Origin: Azonexus hydrophilus DSM 23864
GTDB lineage: Bacteria > Pseudomonadota > Gammaproteobacteria > Burkholderiales > Rhodocyclaceae
Assembly (NCBI RefSeq): GCF_000429605.1
Contig: NZ_KE386925.1
Location: 124,001-188,000 of the forward strand
Reading direction: 5' to 3'
DNA length: 64,000 bases
In this document: piece by piece, positions 8,895 to 18,766 of the stretch
How the letters are laid out: the number at the start of each line of letters is the position of its first letter
How positions within the stretch are numbered: position 1 is the stretch's first letter
The notes under the pieces: generated by a model
Databases searched by the model: none
What the model saw: the letters and a program-made list of their open reading frames with translations, nothing else
What the model was told of the DNA's origin: nothing
Made by a program: the position numbers and the translations under genes

Positions 8895-9056
8895 ATGGCG
8901 TGGAATCTGCTTTTTACATCCGATATCGGCTTGCTCAGCCTGTTTACGATCTTGTTCATCCTGGTGATGGCCGTCTATATCGGCTATTACGCAGTGAAGC
9001 AGATCAACAAGGAGGCCGGCGCTTCGCGGACGCAATCGCACCCCGGCGCGCATTGA
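8895..9056 (+). CDS. Small DUF3149-like membrane protein
   Basis: 53 residues from the ATG at 8895, preceded by GAGGGAGAAC. One hydrophobic helix (about residues 9-34) beginning after MAWNLLFTSDIGLLSL, then a basic-amphipathic tail with KQINKEAG. This layout matches the short DUF3149 proteins common in betaproteobacteria, whose function is unknown. It stands alone with its own downstream terminator. Confidence 0.75.
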   Translation: MAWNLLFTSDIGLLSLFTILFILVMAVYIGYYAVKQINKEAGASRTQSHPGAH

Positions 9057-9076
9057 TTACCACTGCCTGAAACACG

Positions 9077-9108
9077 ATTCGCCGGCCCAGTGCCGGCGAA
9101 TTGCTTTT
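9077..9108 (+). terminator. Intrinsic terminator after the DUF3149 gene
   Basis: ATTCGCCGGC, loop CCAGT, GCCGGCGAAT: a 10-bp perfect stem followed by TGCTTTT. It lies 20 bases after the small gene and just beyond the end of the convergent gene. Confidence 0.85.
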
Positions 9109-9112
9109 GTGC

Positions 9113-9757
9113 TCAGGAAATCAGCCATTCGGGCAGCGCGGCTGGCGTGAATTCTGCCGCACCGGTATCACTTTCTGGCTGGCCGGCAACTTGGCGCAGT
9201 GGCACAACGCCGGCCCAGACGGGGATGTCGAGGTCGGCAGCGTCGTCCTCGACGCCCCAGTTGCGGATCTTGGCCGCCGCTTCGTTCAACGCCAGGCGCA
9301 GGACGGCCGTACCCGCCAGTTCCGCATCGCTCGGCGGCCGCACCAGCGCCGCGCGCCCCGGGCTGACGTGTTCGACGAAGGCGGTGAGGGCGGTCCTCTT
9401 CTCGTCTGGCGCGTCGACCGCGACAAATCGCCCGTAAATCACCACCGAGCGGAAATTCATCGAATGGTGGAAGGCCGAGCGCGCCATGACCAATCCATCG
9501 ACGTGGGCGATGCAGACCGAGCAGTCGCTGTCGAGCAGGGTTTGCGTCAGGCGCGAGTTGTTGGCACCGTGGATGTACAGCGCGTCGCCGACCCGCCAGC
9601 AGGCCGTCGGCAGGCAATGGACGCTATCGCCCTGGTTGAAGGCAATCTGGCAGATCAGGGCGGTATCGACGATGGCGGCAATGGTGGCCGGATCGTAATG
9701 ACCGCGTTGCGGCTTGCGACGAACCCGGGTGCGTAGGCTGGGGGCTGGGTGTTGCAT
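9113..9757 (-). CDS. Pyridoxamine 5'-phosphate oxidase-family FMN-binding protein
   Basis: 214 residues, with AGGAGACC directly before the ATG. The fold is recognisable from TALICQIAFNQGDSVHCLPTA, the DALYIHGANNSRLTQTLL segment, VDGLVMARSAFHHSMNFRSV and YGRFVAV, as in the short split-barrel flavoproteins (YP_/NimA-type PNPOx-like). The C-terminus includes KIRNWGVEDDAADLDIPVWAG, seen in this subfamily. It is divergent from a MocR/PdxR-like regulator that probably controls it. The precise reaction is unknown; true PdxH activity is not implied. Confidence 0.88.
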   Translation of the reverse strand: MQHPAPSLRTRVRRKPQRGHYDPATIAAIVDTALICQIAFNQGDSVHCLPTACWRVGDALYIHGANNSRLTQTLLDSDCSVCIAHVDGLVMARSAFHHSMNFRSVVIYGRFVAVDAPDEKRTALTAFVEHVSPGRAALVRPPSDAELAGTAVLRLALNEAAAKIRNWGVEDDAADLDIPVWAGVVPLRQVAGQPESDTGAAEFTPAALPEWLIS

Positions 9758-9795
9758 GAGGTCTCCTGGAAAGTTCGGCCAGTATGCGCGTCATG

Positions 9796-9815
9796 TGGCA
9801 CCATTCATGGAACCA
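9796..9815. promoter_or_regulatory. Possible MocR operator: two TGGNNCCA repeats
   Basis: TGGCACCA (9796-9803) and TGGAACCA (9808-9815) are each near-palindromic and are spaced 12 bases start to start, in the 83-base gap between the PNPOx-like gene and the MocR-type regulator. Paired repeats in such gaps are typical of MocR binding regions. The assignment is inference. Confidence 0.45.
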
Positions 9816-9840
9816 CGATCGTCTGATTTCACGGAGCCAG

Positions 9841-11307
9841 ATGGCCCTCGAACTTGTCCTTGCCGAACTTCGTTTGCCGCTTGCGGGCGAAGCGCGTCAG
9901 CAACGTCTCTATCGCGTGCTCAAGCAGGCGATTCTCGACGCGCGCCTGCACGCCGGCCTGCGCTTGCCGGCCAGCCGCCAACTGGCGCTCGATTGCGGCA
10001 TGTCCCGCAACGGCGTGCTCTACGCCTATCAGCAACTGGTCGCTGAGGGGTTTCTCGAAGCCGATCGTGGCGGTACCCGGGTCGCCGCCTTGCCGCAGCG
10101 CAAGACGGCGACGGCCAGCGTGGCGCGGGCCGGTGTCCTGTCGCGGCGTGCCGGCAGCCTGATCGCCATGCAGGCGGGTGAGGCCACCTTGCCCTTCGCG
10201 CCGGGCGTGCCCGATCTCAACGCCTTTCCGTGGCCGGTCTGGGCGCGTCTGCTGCAGACGGCCTGGCGCGAGGTCGGGGCGCGCCATCTGGCGTATGCCG
10301 CCGCCGGCGGTGAGCCGGCGCTGCGCCGGGCGGTCGCCGATTTCCTGGCGGCCCGGCGCGGCGTAGCCTGCGCGCCGGAACAGGTGTTCATCGTCCCGGG
10401 CGGCAATGTCGCGCTCGACGCCTGCGCCCGTCTGTTGGCCGACCCCGGGGATATTGCCTGGATTGAAGATCCGGCTTACCAGGTGGCACGAAATGCCATG
10501 CTGGCCGCTGGCTTGCGTACCGTGCCGGTTGCCGTTGACGACGACGGCATGGCCGCAGACGAGACCTTGTGGCGGACGCAGCCGCCTCGCCTGATCTTCC
10601 TGACGCCGTCCCACCAGTACCCCGGCGGCAGCGTGCTCAGCCTGGAACGGCGGCTGGCCTTGCTCAACCGCCTCGAGGCAGGCAGCAACTGGTTGATCGA
10701 GGACGACTACGACAGCGAATTCAACCACGCCCGTCCCGATGCGCGACCGTTACCGGCAATTCAGGGGCTGCGCCCGGAGGCGCCGGTGGTCTATCTCGGC
10801 ACCTTCAGCAAGCTGCTCTATCCGGGGCTGCGCATCGCCTACCTGGTGGTGCCGCGCTGGGCGGTCGACAGCTTCGGTCAGGCCTTGTCCGATCTTTACC
10901 GGGGCGGGCAGGCGGTCGAACAGCGTGCGCTGGCCCGTTTTCTCGACAGCGGTAGGCTGACCCGCCATCTGCGCGCGATGGCGCCGATCTATCGCGAACG
11001 CCAGCAGGTGCTGCGCACGGCGCTGGCCAGACATTTTCCGGAGGCACGCATCGCCGGCGGCAACGCCGGCCTGCACCTGACGCTGCATTTGCCCGCCGCC
11101 CCACCGGATACCGCAATCGTCGCCGCCGCAGCCGGGCAGGGCGTCAGCGCCCGGGCGCTCAGTCGTTACTTCGCCGGGGCCAGTGCCGCCAACGGCCTGG
11201 TCCTCGGTTACGGCATGGCCGATGCGGCGATGATTCCAGAACTGGTCCGGCGGCTGGCGTTGGCGAGGGCGCAGGCGGCCGTCGAAGATGTTGCAGGAAA
11301 TAGCTGA
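9841..11307 (+). CDS. MocR/PdxR-like GntR regulator with aminotransferase domain
   Basis: 488 residues from the ATG at 9841, preceded by CGGAG; an upstream ATG at 9784 would run through the probable operator. Residues about 15-80 form a GntR winged helix (LPASRQLALDCGMSRNGVLYAY, with the helix turn at DCGMSRN). From about 100 on is a class I aminotransferase fold with the PLP lysine in GTFSKLLYPGLR and the DDYDSEFNH motif. Such proteins sense PLP or an amino compound and regulate transcription. The divergent PNPOx-like neighbour fits a PdxR-type circuit. Confidence 0.92.
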   Translation: MALELVLAELRLPLAGEARQQRLYRVLKQAILDARLHAGLRLPASRQLALDCGMSRNGVLYAYQQLVAEGFLEADRGGTRVAALPQRKTATASVARAGVLSRRAGSLIAMQAGEATLPFAPGVPDLNAFPWPVWARLLQTAWREVGARHLAYAAAGGEPALRRAVADFLAARRGVACAPEQVFIVPGGNVALDACARLLADPGDIAWIEDPAYQVARNAMLAAGLRTVPVAVDDDGMAADETLWRTQPPRLIFLTPSHQYPGGSVLSLERRLALLNRLEAGSNWLIEDDYDSEFNHARPDARPLPAIQGLRPEAPVVYLGTFSKLLYPGLRIAYLVVPRWAVDSFGQALSDLYRGGQAVEQRALARFLDSGRLTRHLRAMAPIYRERQQVLRTALARHFPEARIAGGNAGLHLTLHLPAAPPDTAIVAAAAGQGVSARALSRYFAGASAANGLVLGYGMADAAMIPELVRRLALARAQAAVEDVAGNS

Positions 11308-11363
11308 CAAATTCAGTCGAGTATTCTAGAATTCACCCCCTTTCAATAGGGAGATAGCACCCC

Positions 11364-12113
11364 ATGTTCCGGCACTTGCGTGAGGATATCCGCGCGGTCT
11401 TCGACCGCGACCCGGCGGCTCGCTCGTTCTGGGAGGTGCTGACCTGTTATCCCGGCATTCATGCGCTGATCCTGCATCGGGTGGCCCACTGGCTGTGGGG
11501 GCATCGGTTGCGCTGGCTGGCGCGGTTCACTGCACATCTGTCGCGTTTCCTGACCGGGATCGAGATTCATCCCGGGGCGACCATCGGCCGGCGGTTCTTC
11601 ATCGACCACGGCATGGGCGTGGTGATCGGCGAGACGGCCGAGATCAAGGACGATGTCACGCTTTATCACGGGGTCACGCTGGGCGGGACGTCGTGGAACA
11701 AGGGCAAGCGCCATCCGACGCTGGAGAACGGGGTGGTGGTCGGTGCCGGGGCCAAGGTGCTCGGTCCTATCATCATTGCTGCCGGCGCCAAGATCGGTTC
11801 CAACGCCGTCGTTACCAAGCCGTTGCCGGCCGGTGCAACCGCGGTCGGCAATCCGGCGCGCATTCTCGATCCGCAGACCCGCGAACGTGAGCAGCAGGCC
11901 GAGAAGCTGGGCTTTTCGGCCTATGCCGTCGGTCGTGATCAGGACGATCCGCTGGCCAAGGCCATCCATGGTCTGCTCGATCACGCTGCCGAAACCGACC
12001 GCCGCCTGGCCTCGCTGCTGAAGGAGCTGGAGGCGCAGGGCGTGAAGTGCGATCAGGAAGTCCAGGCGGCCGACGATTTTGATCCGAAATACCTGAGCAA
12101 AATAGTTGACTGA
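11364..12113 (+). CDS. cysE: Serine O-acetyltransferase
   Basis: 249 residues, start behind AGGGAGA. Residues about 5-65 are the alpha-helical N-terminal part; from about 66 on there are left-handed beta-helix hexapeptide turns ([43 protein letters not shown]). The catalytic His/Asp region DHGMGVV is intact. It acetylates serine to O-acetylserine, the precursor of cysteine. It ends 58 bases before iscR, so cysteine supply sits next to Fe-S assembly, an arrangement common in this group. The iscR -35 element overlaps its stop. Confidence 0.95.
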   Translation: MFRHLREDIRAVFDRDPAARSFWEVLTCYPGIHALILHRVAHWLWGHRLRWLARFTAHLSRFLTGIEIHPGATIGRRFFIDHGMGVVIGETAEIKDDVTLYHGVTLGGTSWNKGKRHPTLENGVVVGAGAKVLGPIIIAAGAKIGSNAVVTKPLPAGATAVGNPARILDPQTREREQQAEKLGFSAYAVGRDQDDPLAKAIHGLLDHAAETDRRLASLLKELEAQGVKCDQEVQAADDFDPKYLSKIVD

Positions 12114-12126
12114 TTTTGTCTGGTTT
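12102..12126 (+). promoter_or_regulatory. Upstream IscR type 1-like site
   Basis: ATAGTTGACT, spacer, then TGTCTGGTTT. The left half matches the downstream site exactly over nine bases; the right half is degenerate. It overlaps the cysE stop and the iscR -35 hexamer. Confidence 0.6.
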
Positions 12127-12133
12127 GTATATA
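12106..12133 (+). promoter_or_regulatory. iscR promoter
   Basis: TTGACT (12106-12111) and TATATA (12128-12133) are separated by 16 bases. The -35 overlaps the end of cysE. Both IscR-like sites overlap this promoter, which fits autorepression by the [2Fe-2S] form of IscR. Confidence 0.65.
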
Positions 12134-12155
12134 GTTGACCGCAACACTAGGTTAT
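12131..12155 (+). promoter_or_regulatory. IscR type 1 binding site
   Basis: ATAGTTGACC, spacer GCAAC, ACTAGGTTAT: close to the type 1 IscR motif of enterobacterial iscR promoters. It begins 29 bases after the upstream copy and overlaps the -10 and probable start point. Confidence 0.8.
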
Positions 12156-12171
12156 TGATCGGGAGACCGAA

Positions 12172-12669
12172 ATGCGTTTGACCACCAAAGGACGTTTTGC
12201 CGTAACGGCGATGATGGATCTTGCACTGCGCGGCGAGGATGGGCCGGTTGCGCTGGCCGGCGTTGCCGAGCGGCAGAGCATCTCGCTGTCTTACCTGGAA
12301 CAGTTGTTCGGCAAGCTGCGCCGTTACAAGCTGGTCGATTCCGTGCGCGGACCCGGTGGCGGCTACCGGATTGCCCGGCCGCTGGAGCGGGTGACTGTCG
12401 CCGACATCATCCGTGCTGTCGACGAGCATCTCGACGCCACCCAGTGCGGTGGTCAGGAAAACTGCCAGGACGAGCATCGCTGCATGACGCACGACCTGTG
12501 GTCCACGCTGAACGCGAAAATGTTCGAATACCTGGCCTCAGTCACCCTGGCCGATCTCGTCGATCGCGAGAAGGTCAAGGCTGCCGCACGCGGTGAAGCG
12601 GTGATCAGCGGTCCGCTCGGCCCGCACCCGCGTCGCGTCGTGCGTGAAAAGGCTGTGGCGCTCGCCTGA
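12172..12669 (+). CDS. iscR: Fe-S cluster assembly transcriptional regulator IscR
   Basis: 165 residues, start after CGGGAGACC. An Rrf2-family winged helix (MRLTTKGRFAVTAMMDLAL, then SLSYLEQLFGKLR) is followed by the wing RGPGGGY and the cluster ligands Cys92, Cys98, Cys104 and His107 in TQCGGQENCQDEHRCMTHD. These match the known IscR ligand positions. With a [2Fe-2S] cluster it represses the isc operon; the apo form acts at other promoters. Two IscR-like sites overlap its promoter. It begins the isc operon, the next gene starting eight bases later. Confidence 0.97.
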   Translation: MRLTTKGRFAVTAMMDLALRGEDGPVALAGVAERQSISLSYLEQLFGKLRRYKLVDSVRGPGGGYRIARPLERVTVADIIRAVDEHLDATQCGGQENCQDEHRCMTHDLWSTLNAKMFEYLASVTLADLVDREKVKAAARGEAVISGPLGPHPRRVVREKAVALA

Positions 12670-12677
12670 GAGCTATC

Positions 12678-13835
12678 ATGTTCCAGCCCGTCTATCTCGA
12701 CCATAACGCCACGACACCGCTCGACCCTGCGGTGAAGGCGGCGATGCTGCCCTGGCTCGACGGCCTGTGCGGCAATGCGTCGAGCCGGCACGAGTATGGG
12801 CGGCGGGCGCGGCAGGCGATCGACGAGGCACGCCAGAAAGTGGCAGCAGCACTCGGCGCGCATCCGACCGAAGTGGTGTTCACCAGCGGCGGCAGCGAAG
12901 CCAACAACCTGTTCATCAAGGGCGCGGCAGCCGGCATGAAGCCGGGGCTGCTTGCCGTCAGCGCGGTCGAGCATCCCTGTGTGCTCAAACCGGCGGCGCA
13001 ACTGGTGCGCCAGGGCTGGACGCTGCGGGAAATCGCGGTCGATGCGGCTGGCCGGATTGAGGCGCAAGACTACGCCGAACTGCTGCGGCAGCGCCCGGCG
13101 CTGGTTTCGGTGATGCTGGCCAACAACGAGACCGGCGTGGTTCAGGATGTCGCCGCACTGGCTGCGGCGGCGCGCTCGAGCGGTGCCTGGTTCCACAGCG
13201 ATGCGGTGCAGGCCCTGGGCAAGCTGCCGGTAGATTTCCGGTTGCTCAATGCGGCTGGCGTCCATGCCTTGACGGTGTCGGCGCACAAGATCAACGGTCC
13301 CAAGGGCGCGGCGGCGCTGGTGCTCGACAAGCGTGTCGAACTTCAGCCGCTGATTGCCGGTGGTGGCCACGAGCGCGGTTTGCGTTCGGGTACGGAAAAC
13401 GTGCCGGCCATCGTCGGTTTTGGCGTGGCGGCGGAACTTGCAGCGCAGCGCGTTGCCGAACTCCCGGCACGTCTGACGCAGCTGAGAAATACGCTGGAGC
13501 GTGGCTTGACGGCGCTCGGGGCAAGGATTTTTGCGGTCGACGCGCCACGCCTGCCCAATACCAGTTATTTCGCTTTTCCCGATATCGACGGCGAAACCCT
13601 GGTCGGCAAGCTGGATCGCGAAGGCTTTGCGGTGGCCAGCGGTGCTGCCTGTTCGAGCGCCAACCCGGAACCGTCGCACGTGTTGCGGGCGATGGGCGTA
13701 GCCCCGGAGATCGCGCGCGGCGCGGTCCGGGTCAGCCTCGGTGCCGGCAACGACGAAAACGAAGTCGAACAATTCATCAACGCCTTGCGGGCTACGGTCG
13801 GACGCCTGCAGGGACTGACGGCGATGACCGTCTGA
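12678..13835 (+). CDS. Second cysteine desulfurase (IscS/NifS-like) inside isc
   Basis: 385 residues. Typical class V fold: [15 protein letters not shown] at the start, the PLP lysine in [30 protein letters not shown], and the active-site cysteine in [21 protein letters not shown]. All catalytic features are present, so it should be active. It is about 18 residues shorter than the canonical IscS encoded directly after it and clearly diverged, so it is an old paralogue and not a recent copy. It lies between iscR and iscS in the same operon, 8 bases after iscR. Whether it donates sulfur to IscU or to another acceptor is unknown. Confidence 0.92.
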   Translation: MFQPVYLDHNATTPLDPAVKAAMLPWLDGLCGNASSRHEYGRRARQAIDEARQKVAAALGAHPTEVVFTSGGSEANNLFIKGAAAGMKPGLLAVSAVEHPCVLKPAAQLVRQGWTLREIAVDAAGRIEAQDYAELLRQRPALVSVMLANNETGVVQDVAALAAAARSSGAWFHSDAVQALGKLPVDFRLLNAAGVHALTVSAHKINGPKGAAALVLDKRVELQPLIAGGGHERGLRSGTENVPAIVGFGVAAELAAQRVAELPARLTQLRNTLERGLTALGARIFAVDAPRLPNTSYFAFPDIDGETLVGKLDREGFAVASGAACSSANPEPSHVLRAMGVAPEIARGAVRVSLGAGNDENEVEQFINALRATVGRLQGLTAMTV

Positions 13836-13864
13836 AACCACCCGACGACCTAGCGAGAATGACG

Positions 13865-15076
13865 ATGAAACTGCCCATCTACCTGGATTACTCGGCGACG
13901 ACGCCGGTCGACCCGCGCGTTGCGGAAAAAATGATTCCCTATCTCTACGAGAACTTCGGGAATCCGGCCTCGCGTTCGCACAGTTTCGGCTGGGTTGCCG
14001 AAGCCGGTGTCGAGGAAGCGCGCGAGCAGGTTGCCGCGCTGGTCGGCGCCGATCCCAAGCAAATCGTCTGGACCTCCGGTGCCACCGAGTCGAACAACCT
14101 GGCGATCAAGGGTGCGGCCAATTTCTACGCTGGCACCAAGGGCAAGCACATCATCACCGTCAAGACTGAGCACAAGGCGGTCCTCGACACGGTGCGCGAG
14201 ATGGAGCGCCAGGGTTTCGAGGCGACCTACCTCGACGTCCAGGAAAACGGCCTGCTCGATCTGGAAGTGTTCAAGGCGGCGATCCGCCCGGATACCGTGC
14301 TCGCCTCGGTCATGTTCGTCAATAACGAAGTCGGCGTCATTCAGCCGATCGCCGAACTCGGCGAAATCTGCCGCGAGAAGGGCATCATCTTCCACGTCGA
14401 TGCGGCGCAGGCGACTGGCAAGGTCGATATCGACCTGAGCAAGCTCAAGGTCGACCTGATGAGCTTCTCGGCCCACAAGACCTACGGCCCGAAGGGCATC
14501 GGCGCCCTCTACGTGCGCCGCAAGCCGCGCATCCGCCTGGAAGCGCAGATGCACGGCGGTGGCCACGAGCGCGGTTTCCGCTCGGGCACGCTGGCCACGC
14601 ACCAGATCGTTGGCATGGGCGAAGCCTTCCGCATTGCACGCGAGGAAATGGTCGAAGAAAACAATCGAGTCAAAGCCTTACGCGATAAACTTCTGAAAGG
14701 ACTTCAAGATATTGAAGCGACTTTCGTCAATGGCGACCTCGAGCATCGCGTCGCCCATAACCTCAACATCAGCTTCGCCTACGTCGAAGGCGAGTCGATG
14801 ATCATGGCGATCAAGGATCTCGCCGTGTCGTCCGGCTCGGCCTGTACCTCGGCCAGCCTGGAGCCGTCCTACGTGCTGCGCGCACTCGGGCGCGACGACG
14901 AACTGGCGCACAGCTCGATCCGTTTCTCCATCGGTCGCTTCACCACCGAGGAAGAAATCGACTACGCGGTCAAGCTGCTGCACACCAAGATCCAGAAACT
15001 GCGAGACCTTTCCCCGCTCTGGGATATGTACAAGGAAGGCATCGATCTGAACACGGTTCAATGGGCTGCCCACTGA
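13865..15076 (+). CDS. iscS: Cysteine desulfurase IscS
   Basis: 403 residues from the ATG at 13865, which gives the family N-terminus [20 protein letters not shown] and a better spacing to AGCGAG than the ATG at 13859. The PLP lysine lies in [20 protein letters not shown], the mobile-loop cysteine in [20 protein letters not shown]. Length and ends match E. coli IscS (404). It removes sulfur from cysteine and passes persulfide to IscU and other acceptors. iscU follows 21 bases later. Confidence 0.98.
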   Translation: MKLPIYLDYSATTPVDPRVAEKMIPYLYENFGNPASRSHSFGWVAEAGVEEAREQVAALVGADPKQIVWTSGATESNNLAIKGAANFYAGTKGKHIITVKTEHKAVLDTVREMERQGFEATYLDVQENGLLDLEVFKAAIRPDTVLASVMFVNNEVGVIQPIAELGEICREKGIIFHVDAAQATGKVDIDLSKLKVDLMSFSAHKTYGPKGIGALYVRRKPRIRLEAQMHGGGHERGFRSGTLATHQIVGMGEAFRIAREEMVEENNRVKALRDKLLKGLQDIEATFVNGDLEHRVAHNLNISFAYVEGESMIMAIKDLAVSSGSACTSASLEPSYVLRALGRDDELAHSSIRFSIGRFTTEEEIDYAVKLLHTKIQKLRDLSPLWDMYKEGIDLNTVQWAAH

Positions 15077-15097
15077 ACGAAACAACGGAGAAATAAC

Positions 15098-15481
15098 ATG
15101 AGCTATAGCGTAAAAGTCATTGATCACTATGAGAATCCTCGCAACGTCGGTTCGCTCGACAAGGACGATTCCAGCGTCGGCACCGGCATGGTCGGCGCGC
15201 CGGCCTGCGGCGACGTGATGAAGCTGCAGATCAAGGTCAACAAGTCCGGCGTGATCGAAGACGCCAAGTTCAAGACCTACGGTTGCGGCTCTGCCATCGC
15301 TTCGTCGTCGCTGGTGACCGAATGGGTCAAGGGCAAGACGGTCGACCAGGCGCTGTCCATCAAAAATACCGAGATTGCCGAAGAACTGGCGCTGCCGCCG
15401 GTTAAAATCCACTGCTCGATCCTGGCTGAGGACGCCATCAAGGCGGCCGTGGCGGATTACAAGAAAAAGCACGGAGAATAA
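15098..15481 (+). CDS. iscU: Fe-S cluster scaffold IscU
   Basis: 127 residues, behind ACGGAG. Three cluster cysteines are visible: in [13 protein letters not shown] with the adjacent Asp, in [12 protein letters not shown], and in [12 protein letters not shown]. The HscA recognition motif LPPVK precedes the third. It assembles [2Fe-2S] clusters with IscS and releases them with HscA/HscB. IscA starts two bases after the stop. Confidence 0.98.
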   Translation: MSYSVKVIDHYENPRNVGSLDKDDSSVGTGMVGAPACGDVMKLQIKVNKSGVIEDAKFKTYGCGSAIASSSLVTEWVKGKTVDQALSIKNTEIAEELALPPVKIHCSILAEDAIKAAVADYKKKHGE

Positions 15482-15483
15482 GC

Positions 15484-15807
15484 ATGGGCGTGACCTTGAC
15501 CGACTCGGCGGCGAAGCATGTCGCCAATTTCCTGCAGAAACGCGGCAAAGGCATCGGCCTGCGCCTTGGCGTACGGACTTCCGGCTGTTCCGGCATGGCC
15601 TACAAGCTGGAATTCGTCGACGAGGTGAATGAAGACGACCTGATTTTCGAAACCTCGGGCGTCAAGGTCGTGGTCGATGCCAAGAGCCTGCCGTATCTTG
15701 AAGGCATGGAGCTCGACTTCGCCCGCGAAGGCCTGAACGAAGGGTTCAAGTTCAATAACCCCAACGTCAAGGACCAGTGCGGCTGCGGTGAGTCCTTCAA
15801 CGTTTGA
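15484..15807 (+). CDS. iscA: A-type Fe-S carrier IscA
   Basis: 107 residues, normal length. The three conserved cysteines are in [14 protein letters not shown] and in the C-terminal DQCGCGESF. It carries clusters or iron to target apoproteins. Its stop TGA overlaps the hscB ATG by one base. Confidence 0.97.
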   Translation: MGVTLTDSAAKHVANFLQKRGKGIGLRLGVRTSGCSGMAYKLEFVDEVNEDDLIFETSGVKVVVDAKSLPYLEGMELDFAREGLNEGFKFNNPNVKDQCGCGESFNV

Positions 15808-16334
15808 TGGATTTAACTGCTGACTTTTTCGCTTTGTTCGGCTTGCCGAAAACTTTCCGGCTCAGCCTGTCCGAGCTCGATTCGCGTTACCGCGACGTGC
15901 AGGCGCAGGTGCATCCGGATCGTTTCGCCAATGCGCCGGAGGGCGAGCGGCGGTTGTCGATGCAGTGGGCGACGCGCGCCAACGAGGCTTACCTGACGCT
16001 GAAGAAGCCGCTGGAGCGGGCAAAATACCTGCTTGAGCTGGCCGGGCACGATCTGCAGGCCGAGAGCAATACCGCGATGCCGGCCGATTTCCTGATGGAA
16101 CAGATGGAATGGCGCGAGGCGGTGATGGAAGCGCGCGCTGGCGGCGATCATCACGAACTCGAACATCTCTACCAGCGCCTGCGCGGCGACATCGATGGTC
16201 GTTACGTCGAGGTTGCCGCCTTGCTCGACGACGCTCGGGATTACGCGCTGGCCACCGACCGGGTGCGCCGGCTGATGTTCCTGGAAAAACTGCTTTACGA
16301 AATCGACGACGCGCTGGCGTCGCTGGACGACTGA
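15807..16334 (+). CDS. hscB: Fe-S co-chaperone HscB
   Basis: 175 residues from the ATG at 15807. The N-terminal J domain has the HPD motif in QVHPDRFANAPEGER; the C-terminal three-helix part binds IscU (MPADFLMEQMEWREAV). It delivers IscU to HscA and stimulates its ATPase. Overlap with iscA and 12-base spacing to hscA place it firmly in the operon. Confidence 0.97.
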   Translation: MDLTADFFALFGLPKTFRLSLSELDSRYRDVQAQVHPDRFANAPEGERRLSMQWATRANEAYLTLKKPLERAKYLLELAGHDLQAESNTAMPADFLMEQMEWREAVMEARAGGDHHELEHLYQRLRGDIDGRYVEVAALLDDARDYALATDRVRRLMFLEKLLYEIDDALASLDD

Positions 16335-16346
16335 AAGAATATAACA

Positions 16347-18223
<1,877 letters not shown>

Positions 18224-18227
<4 letters not shown>

Positions 18228-18568
18228 CCCAGATCATCGTATTGCCGCATCTTGAGTTGTGCCCGGACGGTGCCGTGATCGAGGCCGAAGCCGGCAAGTC
18301 GATCTGCGACAACCTGCTCGCCAACGAGATCGAACTCGATCACGCCTGCGAAATGTCCTGCGCCTGCACCACCTGTCACGTCATCGTGCGCGAAGGTTTT
18401 GCCTCGCTGGAAGAAGCAAGCGAGATCGAGGAAGACCTGCTCGACAAGGCCTGGGGCCTGGAGCCGAATTCGCGCCTGGGCTGTCAGGCCATCGTCAGCG
18501 ATACGCCGCTGGTCGTCGAAATCCCCAAGTACAGCATCAACATGGCGAAGGAGGGACATCGCAAATGA
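18224..18568 (+). CDS. fdx: [2Fe-2S] ferredoxin of the isc system
   Basis: 114 residues from the ATG at 18224, behind CGGGAGACG. Cluster ligands Cys42, Cys48, Cys51 and Cys87, plus the extra Cys46 known from E. coli Fdx, lie in [15 protein letters not shown] and LGCQAIV. It supplies electrons for cluster formation on IscU. The start of iscX overlaps its stop. Confidence 0.97.
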
Positions 18569-18759
18569 AGTGGACCGACATCAACGACATCGCCATCGAA
18601 CTCGCCGACAGCCAGCCGGACACCGACCCGCTCAAGGTCAATTTCGTTGACCTGCGCGACTGGGTGATGGCGCTGCCCGGCTTCGACGACGATCCCAAGC
18701 ACTGCGGCGAGAAAATCCTCGAAGCCATCCAGCAAGCCTGGATCGACGAAGTCGCCTGA
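18565..18759 (+). CDS. iscX: IscX, small acidic Isc protein
   Basis: 64 residues, beginning [15 protein letters not shown] and ending EAIQQAWIDEVA, with the family GFDDDPKHCGEKILEAIQ region. It binds IscS and modulates iron-dependent cluster assembly. It overlaps fdx by four bases and is the last gene of the operon. Its TGA forms half of a 14-base palindrome shared with the stop of the convergent CheW gene. Confidence 0.95.
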   Translation: MKWTDINDIAIELADSQPDTDPLKVNFVDLRDWVMALPGFDDDPKHCGEKILEAIQQAWIDEVA

Positions 18760-18766
18760 TCAGGCG
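18753..18766. repeat. Palindrome formed by two convergent stop codons
   Basis: CGCCTGATCAGGCG is a perfect 14-base palindrome. It contains the iscX stop (TGA 18757-18759) and the reverse-strand CheW stop (TCA 18760-18762) with zero bases between them. There is no T run, so it is at most a weak terminator. Confidence 0.6.
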
